In this document: in pieces, positions 12,201 through 19,137 of the stretch | Numbering within the stretch: position 1 is the first letter of the stretch | Layout: each line of letters starts with the position of its first letter | Assembly (NCBI RefSeq): GCF_900142195.1 | Contig: NZ_FRAB01000009.1 | Span: 134,954-198,953, forward strand | DNA: 64,000 nucleotides | Reading direction: 5' to 3' | From: Paraburkholderia terricola | Lineage (GTDB): Bacteria; Pseudomonadota; Gammaproteobacteria; Burkholderiales; Burkholderiaceae | The notes under the pieces: model-generated | The model's input: the letters and a program-made list of their open reading frames with translations, nothing else | Databases searched by the model: none | What the model was told of the DNA's origin: nothing | Translations under genes and position numbers: made by a program

Positions 12201-12726
12201 CGCGATGCGGCGAGTCGAAGCGAAAGCCGCCCACGCCGGCGTCGGCCAGCGCGAGCAGTTGGCGCGTCCACCAGTCGGCCAGCGCGGCGCGGCTGCCGGC
12301 ATCGTTGAAGTTCGCATACGCGACGTTGTCCTCGCGATGCACATGGCGCGGATCGAGCCGCGCCTCGTCAGACTCGAACGGATGGAACCAGTCGGCGTGT
12401 TCGGCGTATAGCGCGCCGTCGGCGGCCATCCGGTCGATCACGAGATCGACCAGCAAGGTCAGGCCGTTCTGGCTCGCGGCGTCCGCGAGCGTGCGGATCG
12501 CGTCGGCGGCGGCTTGCTGAGTCTCGAACACCGGATGCAGCCGGGCGTGATTGCCGACCACCTGTCCGTGGCCGGCCTGCCCAGGCTCGAAGAGGCTGCC
12601 GATCAGCGCGTGATCGAAGCCCAGCGAGGCCGCGTGAGCGAACCGCGCAGGCCACGCGTCGAGCGGACCAACTAGAAGTGAATGAAAAAAGTAGATCCGC
12701 GGCGCGTACCTGTTCGGAGATTCCAT
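9286..12726 (-). CDS. glgE: Maltose-1-phosphate maltosyltransferase GlgE with an extra N-terminal GH13-like domain
   Basis: GlgE extends alpha-1,4-glucan with maltose from maltose-1-phosphate. The 1146-residue protein is far longer than classic GlgE (about 660-700). Residues 466-1146 are the full GlgE: beta-domain and helical insert, YEIFPRS at 665-671, nucleophile Asp846 in FRVDNPHTKP, acid/base Glu875 in FLAEAFTRP. Residues 1-440 form another amylase-like barrel (LLVDLVIDR, FRFDSPH, GFEYGV) that keeps an Asp (171) but has Ala200 where the catalytic Glu should be (FLAAT against FLAEA), so it is probably not catalytic. It is the first gene of the operon; the next gene overlaps it by 4 bases. 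The role of the N-terminal half is unknown to me. Confidence 0.94.
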   Translation of the reverse strand: MESPNRYAPRIYFFHSLLVGPLDAWPARFAHAASLGFDHALIGSLFEPGQAGHGQVVGNHARLHPVFETQQAAADAIRTLADAASQNGLTLLVDLVIDRMAADGALYAEHADWFHPFESDEARLDPRHVHREDNVAYANFNDAGSRAALADWWTRQLLALADAGVGGFRFDSPHRVPGAVWRQLGDAVRLKHPNVRFLAATPGLSRSDLPDLEGAGFDSVFSSVRWWDFRSSWMVEEHAALARIAGPVAFPEAPYGTRLAAEFSDAHDAAIVERAYRRAMLTAASIGTGWMMPMGFEYGVTEPMSQTRGDASQYALACQAKKFDLAEPIARLNEIVRNTSSLQANGELRPLSGPGAPAAVLLRADHADLRDAGEAILIAINPELGAPVRVDPARFLAGVPGNFTRFVPLDAPGHVTPATLTPFTLAPGAARLFRAVTEKPICLAPPIDKPNSKRSGHKAVLEALNAPRVAIESVTPSVDHGRFAAKRSVGERAEISAAIFAEGHDKIAAAVIWRAADETAWHEVLMTPAQPAGLDIWKARIPLERLGRHEFTVIAWRDDFASLVEHIEKKLKAGQTVELELDEAAHLFALVLAEVETAEGAVTEPLERIVTQFTKADVEAKLALILAPATAKAMTAARHRPFLSRDPVVYKIDADRAAARFASWYEIFPRSMSDDESRHGTFADVTKKLPRIRDMGFDVLYFPPIHPIGLANRKGRNNTLNAQPGDVGSPYAIGAAEGGHTAVHPQLGTLDDFKQMLAAAHAHGLEIALDFAIQCSPDHPWLKEHPTWFAWRPDGTLRYAENPPKKYQDIVNPDFYAHDAKPALWLALRDVILFWIEAGVHIFRVDNPHTKPLPFWEWMIDDVRARYPDTIFLAEAFTRPRMMNRLGKIGFSQSYTYFTWRESKRDFIEYLSELTQTDARDSYRPNFFVNTPDINPRHLQSQGRTGFLIRAALASTLAGLWGVYSGFELCEAAALPNSEEYLDSEKYQLRAWDWHRPGNIVGEISALNRIRRANPALQTHLGLTFLPAHNDHVLFFEKATEARDNVIVVAINLDPFNEQGADIELSWETFRRWNLHDHAALEVTDQMTGARFEWHGRWQHVQLGSGQPFSIWRIAPLGGLPADRPDEADSDYHADAGNPIPTEGAT

Positions 12727-13202
12727 CGGTCGTTTCCAGATTCGTCCTGCTGCGGTGTGGATGCAATGGGCATGCGATCACAACGTTCGTTGGGCTTCCA
12801 GGGCCGGGTACCGCGCGATGAATGAAGCGTAGGCGCGTATCGGTCAATGTAGTGCAAAGATCGTCACGCCGCTGGCCAAGTGAAGCGCATTTTGACGCCA
12901 GGCGTCGGACGCACGGGTGGGCCAGTTCAATGCGCGTAGGCGCAGCAAGGCTTGTGCCAAGCGTGTCGCGAGCGGAACGTGGGATGCGCGAACGTGCGCC
13001 CTGTCGGGAAGCGCGCTGAAAGGTGGAAGCGAAGCGGCGTTCGCTGGCGGGGACGGCCTGCGTGTAAAACGGGCGGAGGTGGTCCGGGTTTTACACGAGA
13101 CGGTTGAGACGGGGATGGTCACTGCCGCGCACGAGGCGCGAGCGCGGCGGCAGGTGATATTGCGCTAAGCGCGCTAAGGGCATTGCCGCGCGCGAGGCAC
13201 GG
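12727..13202. other. Intergenic region upstream of the glgE operon
   Basis: This 476-base stretch separates glgE from the DUF1345 gene, both on the minus strand. Short open frames here (for example 12917-13168 plus, 12844-13122 minus) are Arg/Ala-rich, lack ribosome sites and resemble no family I know. It should hold the operon promoter; a TTGACC at 12846-12841 (minus) is a possible -35, but no good -10 follows. A 10-base perfect inverted repeat lies at 13061-13097 and is listed separately. Confidence 0.5.
13061..13097. promoter_or_regulatory. 10-bp perfect inverted repeat, candidate operator or hairpin
   Basis: CGTGTAAAAC (13061-13070) and GTTTTACACG (13088-13097) are exact inverted copies separated by 17 bases. 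The arm centres are 27 bases apart, not a whole number of helical turns, so a hairpin or two separate half-sites are both possible. It is downstream of the DUF1345 gene and 335 bases upstream of glgE. Confidence 0.4.
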
Positions 13203-13865
13203 TCACGAACCGAGCAGCCCCGCCGCGATATTCACGCAAAGCCCAAGCACCGCGACGTTGAAGTAGAACGACAGAATGGATTGCGCGAGCGCGGCGCGGC
13301 GAATCGAGCGCGAGCGCAGCACCACGTCGGCGGTCTGCGAGGCCACGGCGATGGTGAAGGAGAAGTACAGAAAGTCCCAATAGTCCGGCTCGAGCGCATG
13401 GTCGGGAAACAGGAGCGCGGTTTCCGTGGCGTCGGTGTCGTAGTAAAGCCGCGCGTAGTGCAGCGCGAAAATGGTCGGGATCATGAACCACGCGCCCATC
13501 AGCGTGAGTCCGGTGAGCACGTAGTGCCATACGGTCGAGGCGCCGGCCGTGCCTTTTATCGAGGCCAGTTCGAGCACGATCGCGGCAATGCTCGCGACCG
13601 TCGCCACGCAGATCACGAACAGCACCACGCCCGCGTTTTCATCGTCGCGTCGGGCGAAGGCGCGGACCCGGCTTTCGTCGGCCGCGGCCATGTGCACCCA
13701 GATCAGCAGCAGATAGCTCCAGACGGCTGCGTCCCAGCCGGCCAGTATGCGGACCATCGGCCGCGCCGGCTCGGGCACGAACAGCGCCGCCACGATGCCG
13801 ACGACGAGGCCGGCCAGCATGCGCGGGCGATTGCGAAAAACCTGCGGATAATATTTTGCGGGCAT
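13203..13865 (-). CDS. DUF1345 family inner-membrane protein
   Basis: A 220-residue integral membrane protein with about five hydrophobic segments (near 17-32, 42-62, 79-101, 113-133 and 190-216). The motif [27 protein letters not shown] in its C-terminal third, with YWDFLYFSF and SQTADV, is characteristic of DUF1345 proteins, whose function is not established. The start at 13865 (MPAKYYPQV) has no clear ribosome site; an inner Met at residue 16 is an alternative. It is divergent from the phosphatase gene with 116 bases between them, and no functional link to its neighbours is visible. Confidence 0.85.
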   Translation of the reverse strand: MPAKYYPQVFRNRPRMLAGLVVGIVAALFVPEPARPMVRILAGWDAAVWSYLLLIWVHMAAADESRVRAFARRDDENAGVVLFVICVATVASIAAIVLELASIKGTAGASTVWHYVLTGLTLMGAWFMIPTIFALHYARLYYDTDATETALLFPDHALEPDYWDFLYFSFTIAVASQTADVVLRSRSIRRAALAQSILSFYFNVAVLGLCVNIAAGLLGS

Positions 13866-13981
13866 GGAATAGAGGTGGGGAGACGTCCGTGCCGCGGATT
13901 CTACGCGGCCTGGAGCGCTCGCCGTGCGTTAGGATCGGCAACGCGCATACGTATTCGCCCACGCGGCATTATCATGAACAC

Positions 13982-14719
13982 ATGGCTTCCGTACTCGTCA
14001 ACTCCGTTCAGCATCATTCGGCCAACCCGAGCGGCCGCGACTTTGTAGTCGGCGACCTGCATGGCTGTGTCGATGCGTTGCGCTATCTGCTGCGCACGAT
14101 CGCGTTCGACCCGGCTTGCGACCGGCTCTTTTCGGTGGGCGATCTGGTGGACCGCGGCGCGCATTCCGAGCAGGCGTTGGCGCTGCTCGACAAGCCGTGG
14201 TTCTTCGCCGTGCTCGGCAATCACGAAGACGCGTTATGCGCCGTCGCGGACGGCCGCTTGCGGCGTCAGTGGTGGTATGGAATCGGTGGAACGTGGGCGG
14301 CGGATTTGCCCGACGAACGCTTGCAGCACTACGCGGAACGTCTGCGCACGCTGCCGCTCGTGCGCGTGGTCGGCAGCGGCAAGGAGCGCTTCAACATTTT
14401 GCACGCTGAATTCTTCGGCACCGACGCCGATCTCGACGCCGGCAACTATTCCGCCGAAACGCGCCAGCAATTGCTGTGGGGCCGCGAACTGGCGTTGGGC
14501 AACGGCGATCCGTCGCTGCAACGCGGTCTTTCACTCACCTATTGCGGCCATACGCCGATGCGCGACATTCAGCAGATCGGCTCGCAGGTATTCATCGACA
14601 CCGGTGCATTCGGACCGGGCGGCAAGCTGACAATTGTCGAGCCGTTGGCGTTGCAGCGCTGGTCGATCTCGGTCGAAGCCGCGCTCGCCGAGGGCGCCGA
14701 CGCGCTCGCCTTGCCTTGA
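13982..14719 (+). CDS. PPP-family metallophosphatase (serine/threonine or diadenosine-type)
   Basis: A 245-residue calcineurin-like phosphoesterase. The metal-binding motifs are in order: GDLHGCVD near residue 23, GDLVDRG near 53 and GNHEDAL near 80, followed by the C-terminal metal-ligand motif YCGHTPM and FIDTGAFG. This matches the compact phage-lambda-phosphatase/PrpA-like group that acts on phosphoproteins or on nucleotides such as Ap4A; the substrate cannot be told from sequence. Start 13982 is the only Met close to the domain. The gene is convergent with the RES toxin gene, whose stop is 28 bases away. Confidence 0.88.
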   Translation: MASVLVNSVQHHSANPSGRDFVVGDLHGCVDALRYLLRTIAFDPACDRLFSVGDLVDRGAHSEQALALLDKPWFFAVLGNHEDALCAVADGRLRRQWWYGIGGTWAADLPDERLQHYAERLRTLPLVRVVGSGKERFNILHAEFFGTDADLDAGNYSAETRQQLLWGRELALGNGDPSLQRGLSLTYCGHTPMRDIQQIGSQVFIDTGAFGPGGKLTIVEPLALQRWSISVEAALAEGADALALP

Positions 14720-14747
14720 TGGCTTGCCGCGGCGCCTGCCGGGTCCA

Positions 14748-15449
14748 TCAGCCGACCTGGCTGAGCTCGAACACCATGTCGACGCTCGCGCCGTTCCAGT
14801 TGTATTCCAGATACGCCGCGTGGTGGCAGTCGCGCAGCAGCGTCGTTTTGAACGCGGCGAGGCATTCGCCGCCGTCGTCCCGCACCGACGGATACGCGAT
14901 GCCCGGCGCGCCCGCCTCGCGCACGGCCCGGCCGAGCGACTGTCCGGCGAGATAATCGTCCGGCGACAGCACCGCGAGATCGAGCGAAGCATCGTCGCGG
15001 ATGTCGACCACCTCGCCTTGCGCGAGCACCGTGTAGAGGCGCATTTGCTGGCGCATCGGCGGCTCGGCGGTTGCCTCCAGAAATTTTCCCGTGTGGTAGC
15101 GCGTTTCGGCGATTGCCGTGGCGCGCGAGCAGGCGCAATAGAACACGCCGTAGGTGCCGTCGGAGAAACGGCTGCCGAGCGGATTCAGATGGGTGAGCGC
15201 GGCCATTATCGGCCCGTAGCCGGGCCCGAAGCGGCGCTCTTCGCGCGGCACCAGATCGAGTTCGCCGATTTCGGTGCGCAGACGGTCGTTGGTCATGGCC
15301 TCGAGCGCGTATAGCGCGTCGAAGTCTTCCGGCGAAGCCACCCGGTCGAACAGATTGACGGCCGGAAAGCGCGTGGGAATCACGCGATACGCGGGCGACC
15401 AGTCGAGCGGCGCGGTGCGCCAGCGGTCCTGCCAATACGGTTGTGTCAC
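14748..15449 (-). CDS. RES-domain toxin of a RES/Xre toxin-antitoxin pair
   Basis: A 233-residue RES-domain protein. The conserved Arg, Glu and Ser that name the family fit GSRFSDGTYGVFYCA, TAIAETRYH and AYPSVRD. Studied RES toxins (ParT, MbcT, Res) degrade or modify cellular metabolites, chiefly NAD+, or ADP-ribosylate target proteins; they share a fold with ADP-ribosyltransferases. The ATG overlaps the upstream antitoxin stop by 4 bases (15446-15449), the standard order of antitoxin then toxin. Whether this copy acts by NAD+ phosphorolysis, hydrolysis or ADP-ribosylation is unknown. Confidence 0.88.
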   Translation of the reverse strand: MTQPYWQDRWRTAPLDWSPAYRVIPTRFPAVNLFDRVASPEDFDALYALEAMTNDRLRTEIGELDLVPREERRFGPGYGPIMAALTHLNPLGSRFSDGTYGVFYCACSRATAIAETRYHTGKFLEATAEPPMRQQMRLYTVLAQGEVVDIRDDASLDLAVLSPDDYLAGQSLGRAVREAGAPGIAYPSVRDDGGECLAAFKTTLLRDCHHAAYLEYNWNGASVDMVFELSQVG

Positions 15450-15883
15450 GCCCAGCCGCCTCGCATTGCGTCGAGATACTGGCGCACGGCCACGAGGTCG
15501 CTGATGTTGCCGGCCAGCATGCGGTCCAGCGCGCGGCGTCCGCCGAACGGCGGGGCGCTATTGGGGCGCTTGATCCATGCGTCGGCGGCGCTGGGTTGCG
15601 GCAGCAGGATTTGCAGCGCCTTGTAGATGCCGAGCAGCAGCGACAGGCGCTCCAGCGTGTCGCGCCCGAGGCGGGCCGTTTCGGGCGCCGACTTCCATTT
15701 GAAGTACGTGGAGCGGCCGGGCGAGCCGAGCAGCACGATTTGCTCGTCCGCGCTCAGGTTCCAGTCGCGCGCGATGTTGAAGAACGCGCGTAGGCCCGCC
15801 GCGGACATTTCCGTGAGCGTGGGTTCCGAAACGGGCCGGTGAATCGGCGGTTCGGACTGCGTGGCGCGGGCGGCGTGAGGCAT
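15446..15883 (-). CDS. Xre/MbcA/ParS-type antitoxin
   Basis: A 145-residue antitoxin of the DUF2384 (MbcA/ParS/Xre) family. An N-terminal Xre-like helical region covers about 28-85 (TYFKWKSAPETARLGRDTLERLSLLLGIYKAL is its recognisable centre) and the C-terminal toxin-binding part includes PNSAPPFGGRRALDRMLAGN and DLVAVRQYLDAMRGGW. Such proteins neutralise RES toxins by covering the active site and usually repress their own promoter. The promoter region (15913-15944) holds an imperfect palindrome over the -10. The start at 15883 gives a 25-residue extension; Met26 (MSAAGLRAFF) is another possible start. Confidence 0.85.
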   Translation of the reverse strand: MPHAARATQSEPPIHRPVSEPTLTEMSAAGLRAFFNIARDWNLSADEQIVLLGSPGRSTYFKWKSAPETARLGRDTLERLSLLLGIYKALQILLPQPSAADAWIKRPNSAPPFGGRRALDRMLAGNISDLVAVRQYLDAMRGGWA

Positions 15884-15912
15884 GAGCGGGTAAGTCCTTA
15901 TCTGTACTTAAA

Positions 15913-15944
15913 ACTAATACTAGTCTAAAAAGGGATTTTTGCAA
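15913..15944 (-). promoter_or_regulatory. Toxin-antitoxin promoter with overlapping near-palindrome
   Basis: On the minus strand TTGCAA (15944-15939), a 16-base spacer and TAGTAT (15922-15917) form a plausible sigma-70 promoter for the antitoxin-toxin pair. The near-palindrome ACTAATACTAGT (15913-15924, plus strand; arms ACTA/TAGT) covers the -10 and is a candidate autorepression site for the Xre antitoxin. Confidence 0.5.
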
Positions 15945-15949
15945 GGGAA

Positions 15950-15955
15950 TATAAT
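15950..15955 (+). promoter_or_regulatory. Consensus -10 for the secreted Lys/Ala-rich protein gene
   Basis: A perfect TATAAT lies 42 bases before the ATG at 15998. No good -35 is seen at 17 bases; the upstream region is shared with the divergent toxin-antitoxin promoter. Confidence 0.45.
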
Positions 15956-15997
15956 CCCGGCTCGTTATGAGAAGCCGAAAATTAGGAGAAGCGGGCG

Positions 15998-16621
15998 ATG
16001 TGGGTTCGAGCAGTAGCAACGGCGGTTGCCGTGTGGTGCGTGTCGGGTGTGGCGATGGCAGCCGGCTATCAGGAGGTGTGGAACCCGCCGGAGGCGAGCG
16101 CGCATGGCGCGAAGCCGGCGAGGAAAGCGGCCGGCGCGGGCAAGGGCGACCCGGCGGCCGGTTCAAGGGCTGCGGCCAAGTCAGCTTCGAAGCATGCGAC
16201 GAGTGGTCGGCACACGACGCAACGCATCGCTTCGTCTACACAGGGCGGCAAGAAGGCCGCAACGCATGGCAGCGTGAAAAAGGCGGCAGCCAAAGGGGCG
16301 ACGAAAGGCGGCGCGACAGGCGCGATCAAGGGGCCGGCCGCGGGCAAGCCCAAGTCGCCGCAAAAGACTGCTGTGATGGCACAGGCCAACAAGCCCCACG
16401 CACAAGTCGCTCAAGCGAAATCGGCTCAGCCGAAGCTCGTGCATGCCAACGTGGCCCAGGATCGTCCGGCACATGCCCACGCGGTCGAGGTCGCGGCGAA
16501 GCCGGCCGCATCTCACGCGACCGCATCGGCCAAATCGGTCAACGTCAGCGCCAATCCGGCCGACGCCGCGACCAACCCGGCCACCGCCAGCAGCGGCTCG
16601 CTGCCGCCGATTCTTCGCTGA
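15998..16621 (+). CDS. Secreted low-complexity Lys/Ala/His-rich protein, function unknown
   Basis: A 207-residue protein with a clear signal peptide, MWVRAVATAVAVWCVSGVAMA, cut before AGYQEVWNPPE. The rest is nearly all Ala, Lys, Thr, Ser, Gly and His, with a strongly basic middle (about 40-125) and an Ala-rich tail ending SGSLPPILR. No domain is recognisable. The ribosome site TTAGGAGAAG stands 7-8 bases before the ATG. The composition recalls histone H1-like or PhaF-like basic tails, but the signal peptide points to export. It may bind polyanions at the envelope, which is only a guess. Its upstream region is shared with the toxin-antitoxin pair. Confidence 0.7.
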   Translation: MWVRAVATAVAVWCVSGVAMAAGYQEVWNPPEASAHGAKPARKAAGAGKGDPAAGSRAAAKSASKHATSGRHTTQRIASSTQGGKKAATHGSVKKAAAKGATKGGATGAIKGPAAGKPKSPQKTAVMAQANKPHAQVAQAKSAQPKLVHANVAQDRPAHAHAVEVAAKPAASHATASAKSVNVSANPADAATNPATASSGSLPPILR

Positions 16622-16661
16622 AATCGGATCGACTCGCGCGCTGACGACGCGGGCGCATGCC

Positions 16662-17513
16662 TCAGACGCTCGCCAATCCATTCGCCACCAACCGCAAGGT
16701 TTCCGCCGTCCGCGTGTCCCTGACCCGCGAATGCAGCGTCACGCGCGACTGCGGCAGTGGCGGCAAGCCTAGCCGCGCGCCGACATCGGCCAAACCGGGG
16801 GGCGCCACTCTGCGCGCCAGCGGCGACACGGCGAGGCCCGCCGCGACCGCCGCTCCAACGGCCGCCACACCGCCGCCGACGAACACTTCCTGCCACGCAA
16901 TGCCCGCCGCCGTCAGCGTGCGCAGCGCGACGTCGCGCACATTGCACGGCGGGCTCAACAGAGCCAGCGCCAACGGCTCGCCGACGCGAGGCAACCATTC
17001 CGGCGTGGCGAGCCATCCGAGCGGTTCGCTGAACAGCACCTGCGCGTCGTCGCGCGGCGGCTGGTCGACGCCGTAGCGAACGATGACCGCGTCGAGGCGG
17101 CGTTCGTCGAATTGCGCGAGCAGCGACGCGGACGTCCCCATGTGCAATTCCACGATCAAACCCGGATCGTGCGCGTTGAGCCTCGCGAGCAAGCGTGGCA
17201 GGTCCGCGCCGGCGACGTGCTCGCTCAGTCCCAGCGCGAGCCGTCTGCGCTCCACGGACAGCGCACCCAGCGCGCGTTCATGCGCGTTCAGCAGATCGCG
17301 CGCGGCGCCGAGAAACGCGTTGCCGTCCGCGGAAAGGCGCACGACGCGCGGCGTGCGCTCCAGCAACTGCTTGCCGAGGTGCGCCTCCAGCCGCTTGAGC
17401 TTCAGGCTGACGGCCGATTGCGTGGTGTCGAGCGCATCCGCGGCGCGCGTGAAACTGCGCAGATCGGCAACCAGAACGAACGCTCGCACGGCATCCAGAT
17501 CGAGAACTTTCAT
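16662..17513 (-). CDS. LysR-family transcriptional regulator (divergent from tautomerase)
   Basis: A 283-residue LysR-type regulator. The N-terminal winged helix-turn-helix spans about 5-64 (VADLRSFTRAADALDTTQSAVSLKLKRLE), followed by a linker helix and a periplasmic-binding-protein-like effector domain (about 90-270). It is divergent from the tautomerase gene with 101 bases between start codons, the usual LysR arrangement, so the tautomerase is the likely target. The region between contains AATGATTTCATTCATAT-like A/T-rich dyads (around 17520-17560), possible binding sites. The effector is unknown. Confidence 0.88.
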   Translation of the reverse strand: MKVLDLDAVRAFVLVADLRSFTRAADALDTTQSAVSLKLKRLEAHLGKQLLERTPRVVRLSADGNAFLGAARDLLNAHERALGALSVERRRLALGLSEHVAGADLPRLLARLNAHDPGLIVELHMGTSASLLAQFDERRLDAVIVRYGVDQPPRDDAQVLFSEPLGWLATPEWLPRVGEPLALALLSPPCNVRDVALRTLTAAGIAWQEVFVGGGVAAVGAAVAAGLAVSPLARRVAPPGLADVGARLGLPPLPQSRVTLHSRVRDTRTAETLRLVANGLASV

Positions 17514-17614
17514 TTTGAATGGATATGAATGAAATCATCAACGATGTCTGTTCATTATGAATCAGTGCGCCTAAGCTGGGTTTATCCAATCAACCGCAGC
17601 GAAGGAGTTTGACC

Positions 17615-17998
17615 ATGCCGCTCACACGAATCGCCCTGCGCGCCGGCAAACCGGCCGAATACCGGAAGGCGCTGACCGACAGCATCCAGCGCGCGCTGGT
17701 CGGCACGTTCAACGTCCCGAAGGACGACGTCTTCATGCTTCTCAGCGAGCACGAGGCCGGCAATCTGATTTACGACAGGCAGTATCTGAACATCGAGCGC
17801 AGCGATGATTTCGTCGCGATTCAACTCACGGTGAGCAACACGCGCACGCTCGAGCAGAAGAGGGCGCTGTACCAGCGCATCGCGGATGAACTCGCGCAGT
17901 CGCCGGGGCTGCGGCGAGAAGATGTGTTCATCAGTCTCGTCGAGGTGGACAAGGAGAACTGGTCGTTCGGCAACGGGATCGCGCAGTACGCGGTTTGA
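17615..17998 (+). CDS. Tautomerase-superfamily protein
   Basis: A 127-residue protein whose second residue is Pro (MPLTRIALRAG). In this superfamily Met removal exposes Pro1 as the catalytic base, so the ATG at 17615 (with GAAGGAG upstream) is chosen over a TTG six bases earlier. The body has two beta-alpha-beta units (about 1-60 and 65-127), as in the double-length MIF/4-OT-like tautomerase_2 group; FNVPKDDVFMLLSEHE and GLRREDVFISLVEVDKENWSFGNG are the family motifs. The substrate is unknown. The divergent LysR gene probably regulates it. An 11-base stem with a T run follows. Confidence 0.85.
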   Translation: MPLTRIALRAGKPAEYRKALTDSIQRALVGTFNVPKDDVFMLLSEHEAGNLIYDRQYLNIERSDDFVAIQLTVSNTRTLEQKRALYQRIADELAQSPGLRREDVFISLVEVDKENWSFGNGIAQYAV

Positions 17999-18041
17999 AT
18001 GCGGGGACCAACGTCACCGCGTGTGAGATGCACGCGTGCTG

Positions 18042-18090
18042 AACGGGCGGCGTCTATTTCACTTGACCATGCCGCCGCCCGTTGGTTTTT
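18042..18090 (+). terminator. Rho-independent terminator after the tautomerase gene
   Basis: AACGGGCGGCG (18042-18052) pairs perfectly with CGCCGCCCGTT (18073-18083) across a 20-base loop, followed by GGTTTTTA. It sits between two convergent genes, but the T run serves the plus strand. Confidence 0.65.
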
Positions 18091-18108
18091 AGAAGCGGCG
18101 CGCCGTCG

Positions 18109-18903
18109 TCACGCGATCGTATCGACCACGCCGCCGTCCACGCGTAGCGCCGCGCCGGTGGTCGCCGAGGCTTGCGGCGAGCAGACGTAGACGACCATGT
18201 TCGCGACTTCCTCGGTGGTGGCCGGCCGCTGGATGATCGAGCTGCTGCGATGCGCGCGCACGAACTCGGTGCCGACCTGCTCGACGGTCTTGCCTTGCTC
18301 CTTCGCCGTCTCCTCCACCATCGAGCGGAAGCCGGCCGAGAGCGTCGGTCCCGGCAGCACGGAATTCACGGTCACGCCGCTGCCGGCCGCGTGCTTGGCG
18401 ATGCCGCGCGCGATGCTCAGTTGCGCGGTCTTCGAGAAGCCATAAGCGAGCATATCCGCCGGAATATTCAAGCCGGACTCCGACGAGATGAACACCACGC
18501 GGCCCCATTTGCGTTCCATCATTCCCTTCAGGTAATGGCGCGTGAGCCGAACGCCCGACATCACGTTGACCTGGAAGTAGCGCTCCCAATCGTCGTCTTC
18601 GGTGGTGAAGATGTCGCCGGGGCCGAACACGCCGAGGTTGTTCACGAGAATGTCTGTCTGCGGCACGGTTTTCGCCAACGCGTCGCAGCCCTCGCGCGTG
18701 CCGAGGTCGCCGGCGAAGCCGCGCAGCTTCGCGTGCGGCGCAGTCTTGCGGATGGTTTCGATGGCGCGCTCCACGGCGTCCTGCTTGCGTCCGTTGATGA
18801 GCGTTTCCGCGCCGGACGCTGCAATGCCGGTGGCGATCGCGAGGCCGATGCCCGCCGTGGATGCGCTGACAATCGCGGTCTTGCCCGATAGATCGATATT
18901 CAC
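18109..18903 (-). CDS. Short-chain dehydrogenase/reductase (SDR)
   Basis: A 264-residue classical SDR oxidoreductase using NAD(P)(H). Motifs: glycine-rich SASTAGIGLA (TGxxxGIG variant) near 13-22, NNLG in place of NNAG, catalytic Ser in FISSESG, and the YxxxK pair in AYGFSKTAQ, with PGPT and C-terminal GAALRVDGG. The GTG at 18903 is taken as the start because AAGGAG lies 7 bases upstream and the nucleotide-binding fold begins at once; the frame is open further but the extension resembles no SDR. The substrate is unknown. It is divergent from modE with 234 bases between start codons. Confidence 0.88.
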   Translation of the reverse strand: MNIDLSGKTAIVSASTAGIGLAIATGIAASGAETLINGRKQDAVERAIETIRKTAPHAKLRGFAGDLGTREGCDALAKTVPQTDILVNNLGVFGPGDIFTTEDDDWERYFQVNVMSGVRLTRHYLKGMMERKWGRVVFISSESGLNIPADMLAYGFSKTAQLSIARGIAKHAAGSGVTVNSVLPGPTLSAGFRSMVEETAKEQGKTVEQVGTEFVRAHRSSSIIQRPATTEEVANMVVYVCSPQASATTGAALRVDGGVVDTIA

Positions 18904-19091
18904 TGTCTTGCTCCTTGCTGAAGTTGCGGCGCACGGATTCAAGCGAAGACCCAAGCCCGCCGCGCCGAAAATGGAAAGGGCGAGGTGTTCGATGCTTCGC
19001 GTTCGAGTATCCCATCTATCCGTTTTCGAGTTCGGCTCGCTGCCATTGGCGTATCGCTGCGTGCGCGTCCGGTCGCTCACGTGTGCGTCGT

Positions 19092-19097
19092 TATAAT
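19092..19097 (+). promoter_or_regulatory. Consensus -10 upstream of modE
   Basis: A perfect TATAAT at 19092-19097, 40 bases before the modE ATG. No convincing -35 is seen. Confidence 0.45.
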
Positions 19098-19137
19098 GAT
19101 TCGCTGCCTTTCTCCCGCTCATCTGGCGGTCTCAGCC

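Noticed and set aside
12917..13168. An 83-codon open frame in the glgE upstream gap
   Set aside because: No ribosome site, Arg/Ala-rich, no family resemblance; it crosses the inverted repeat.
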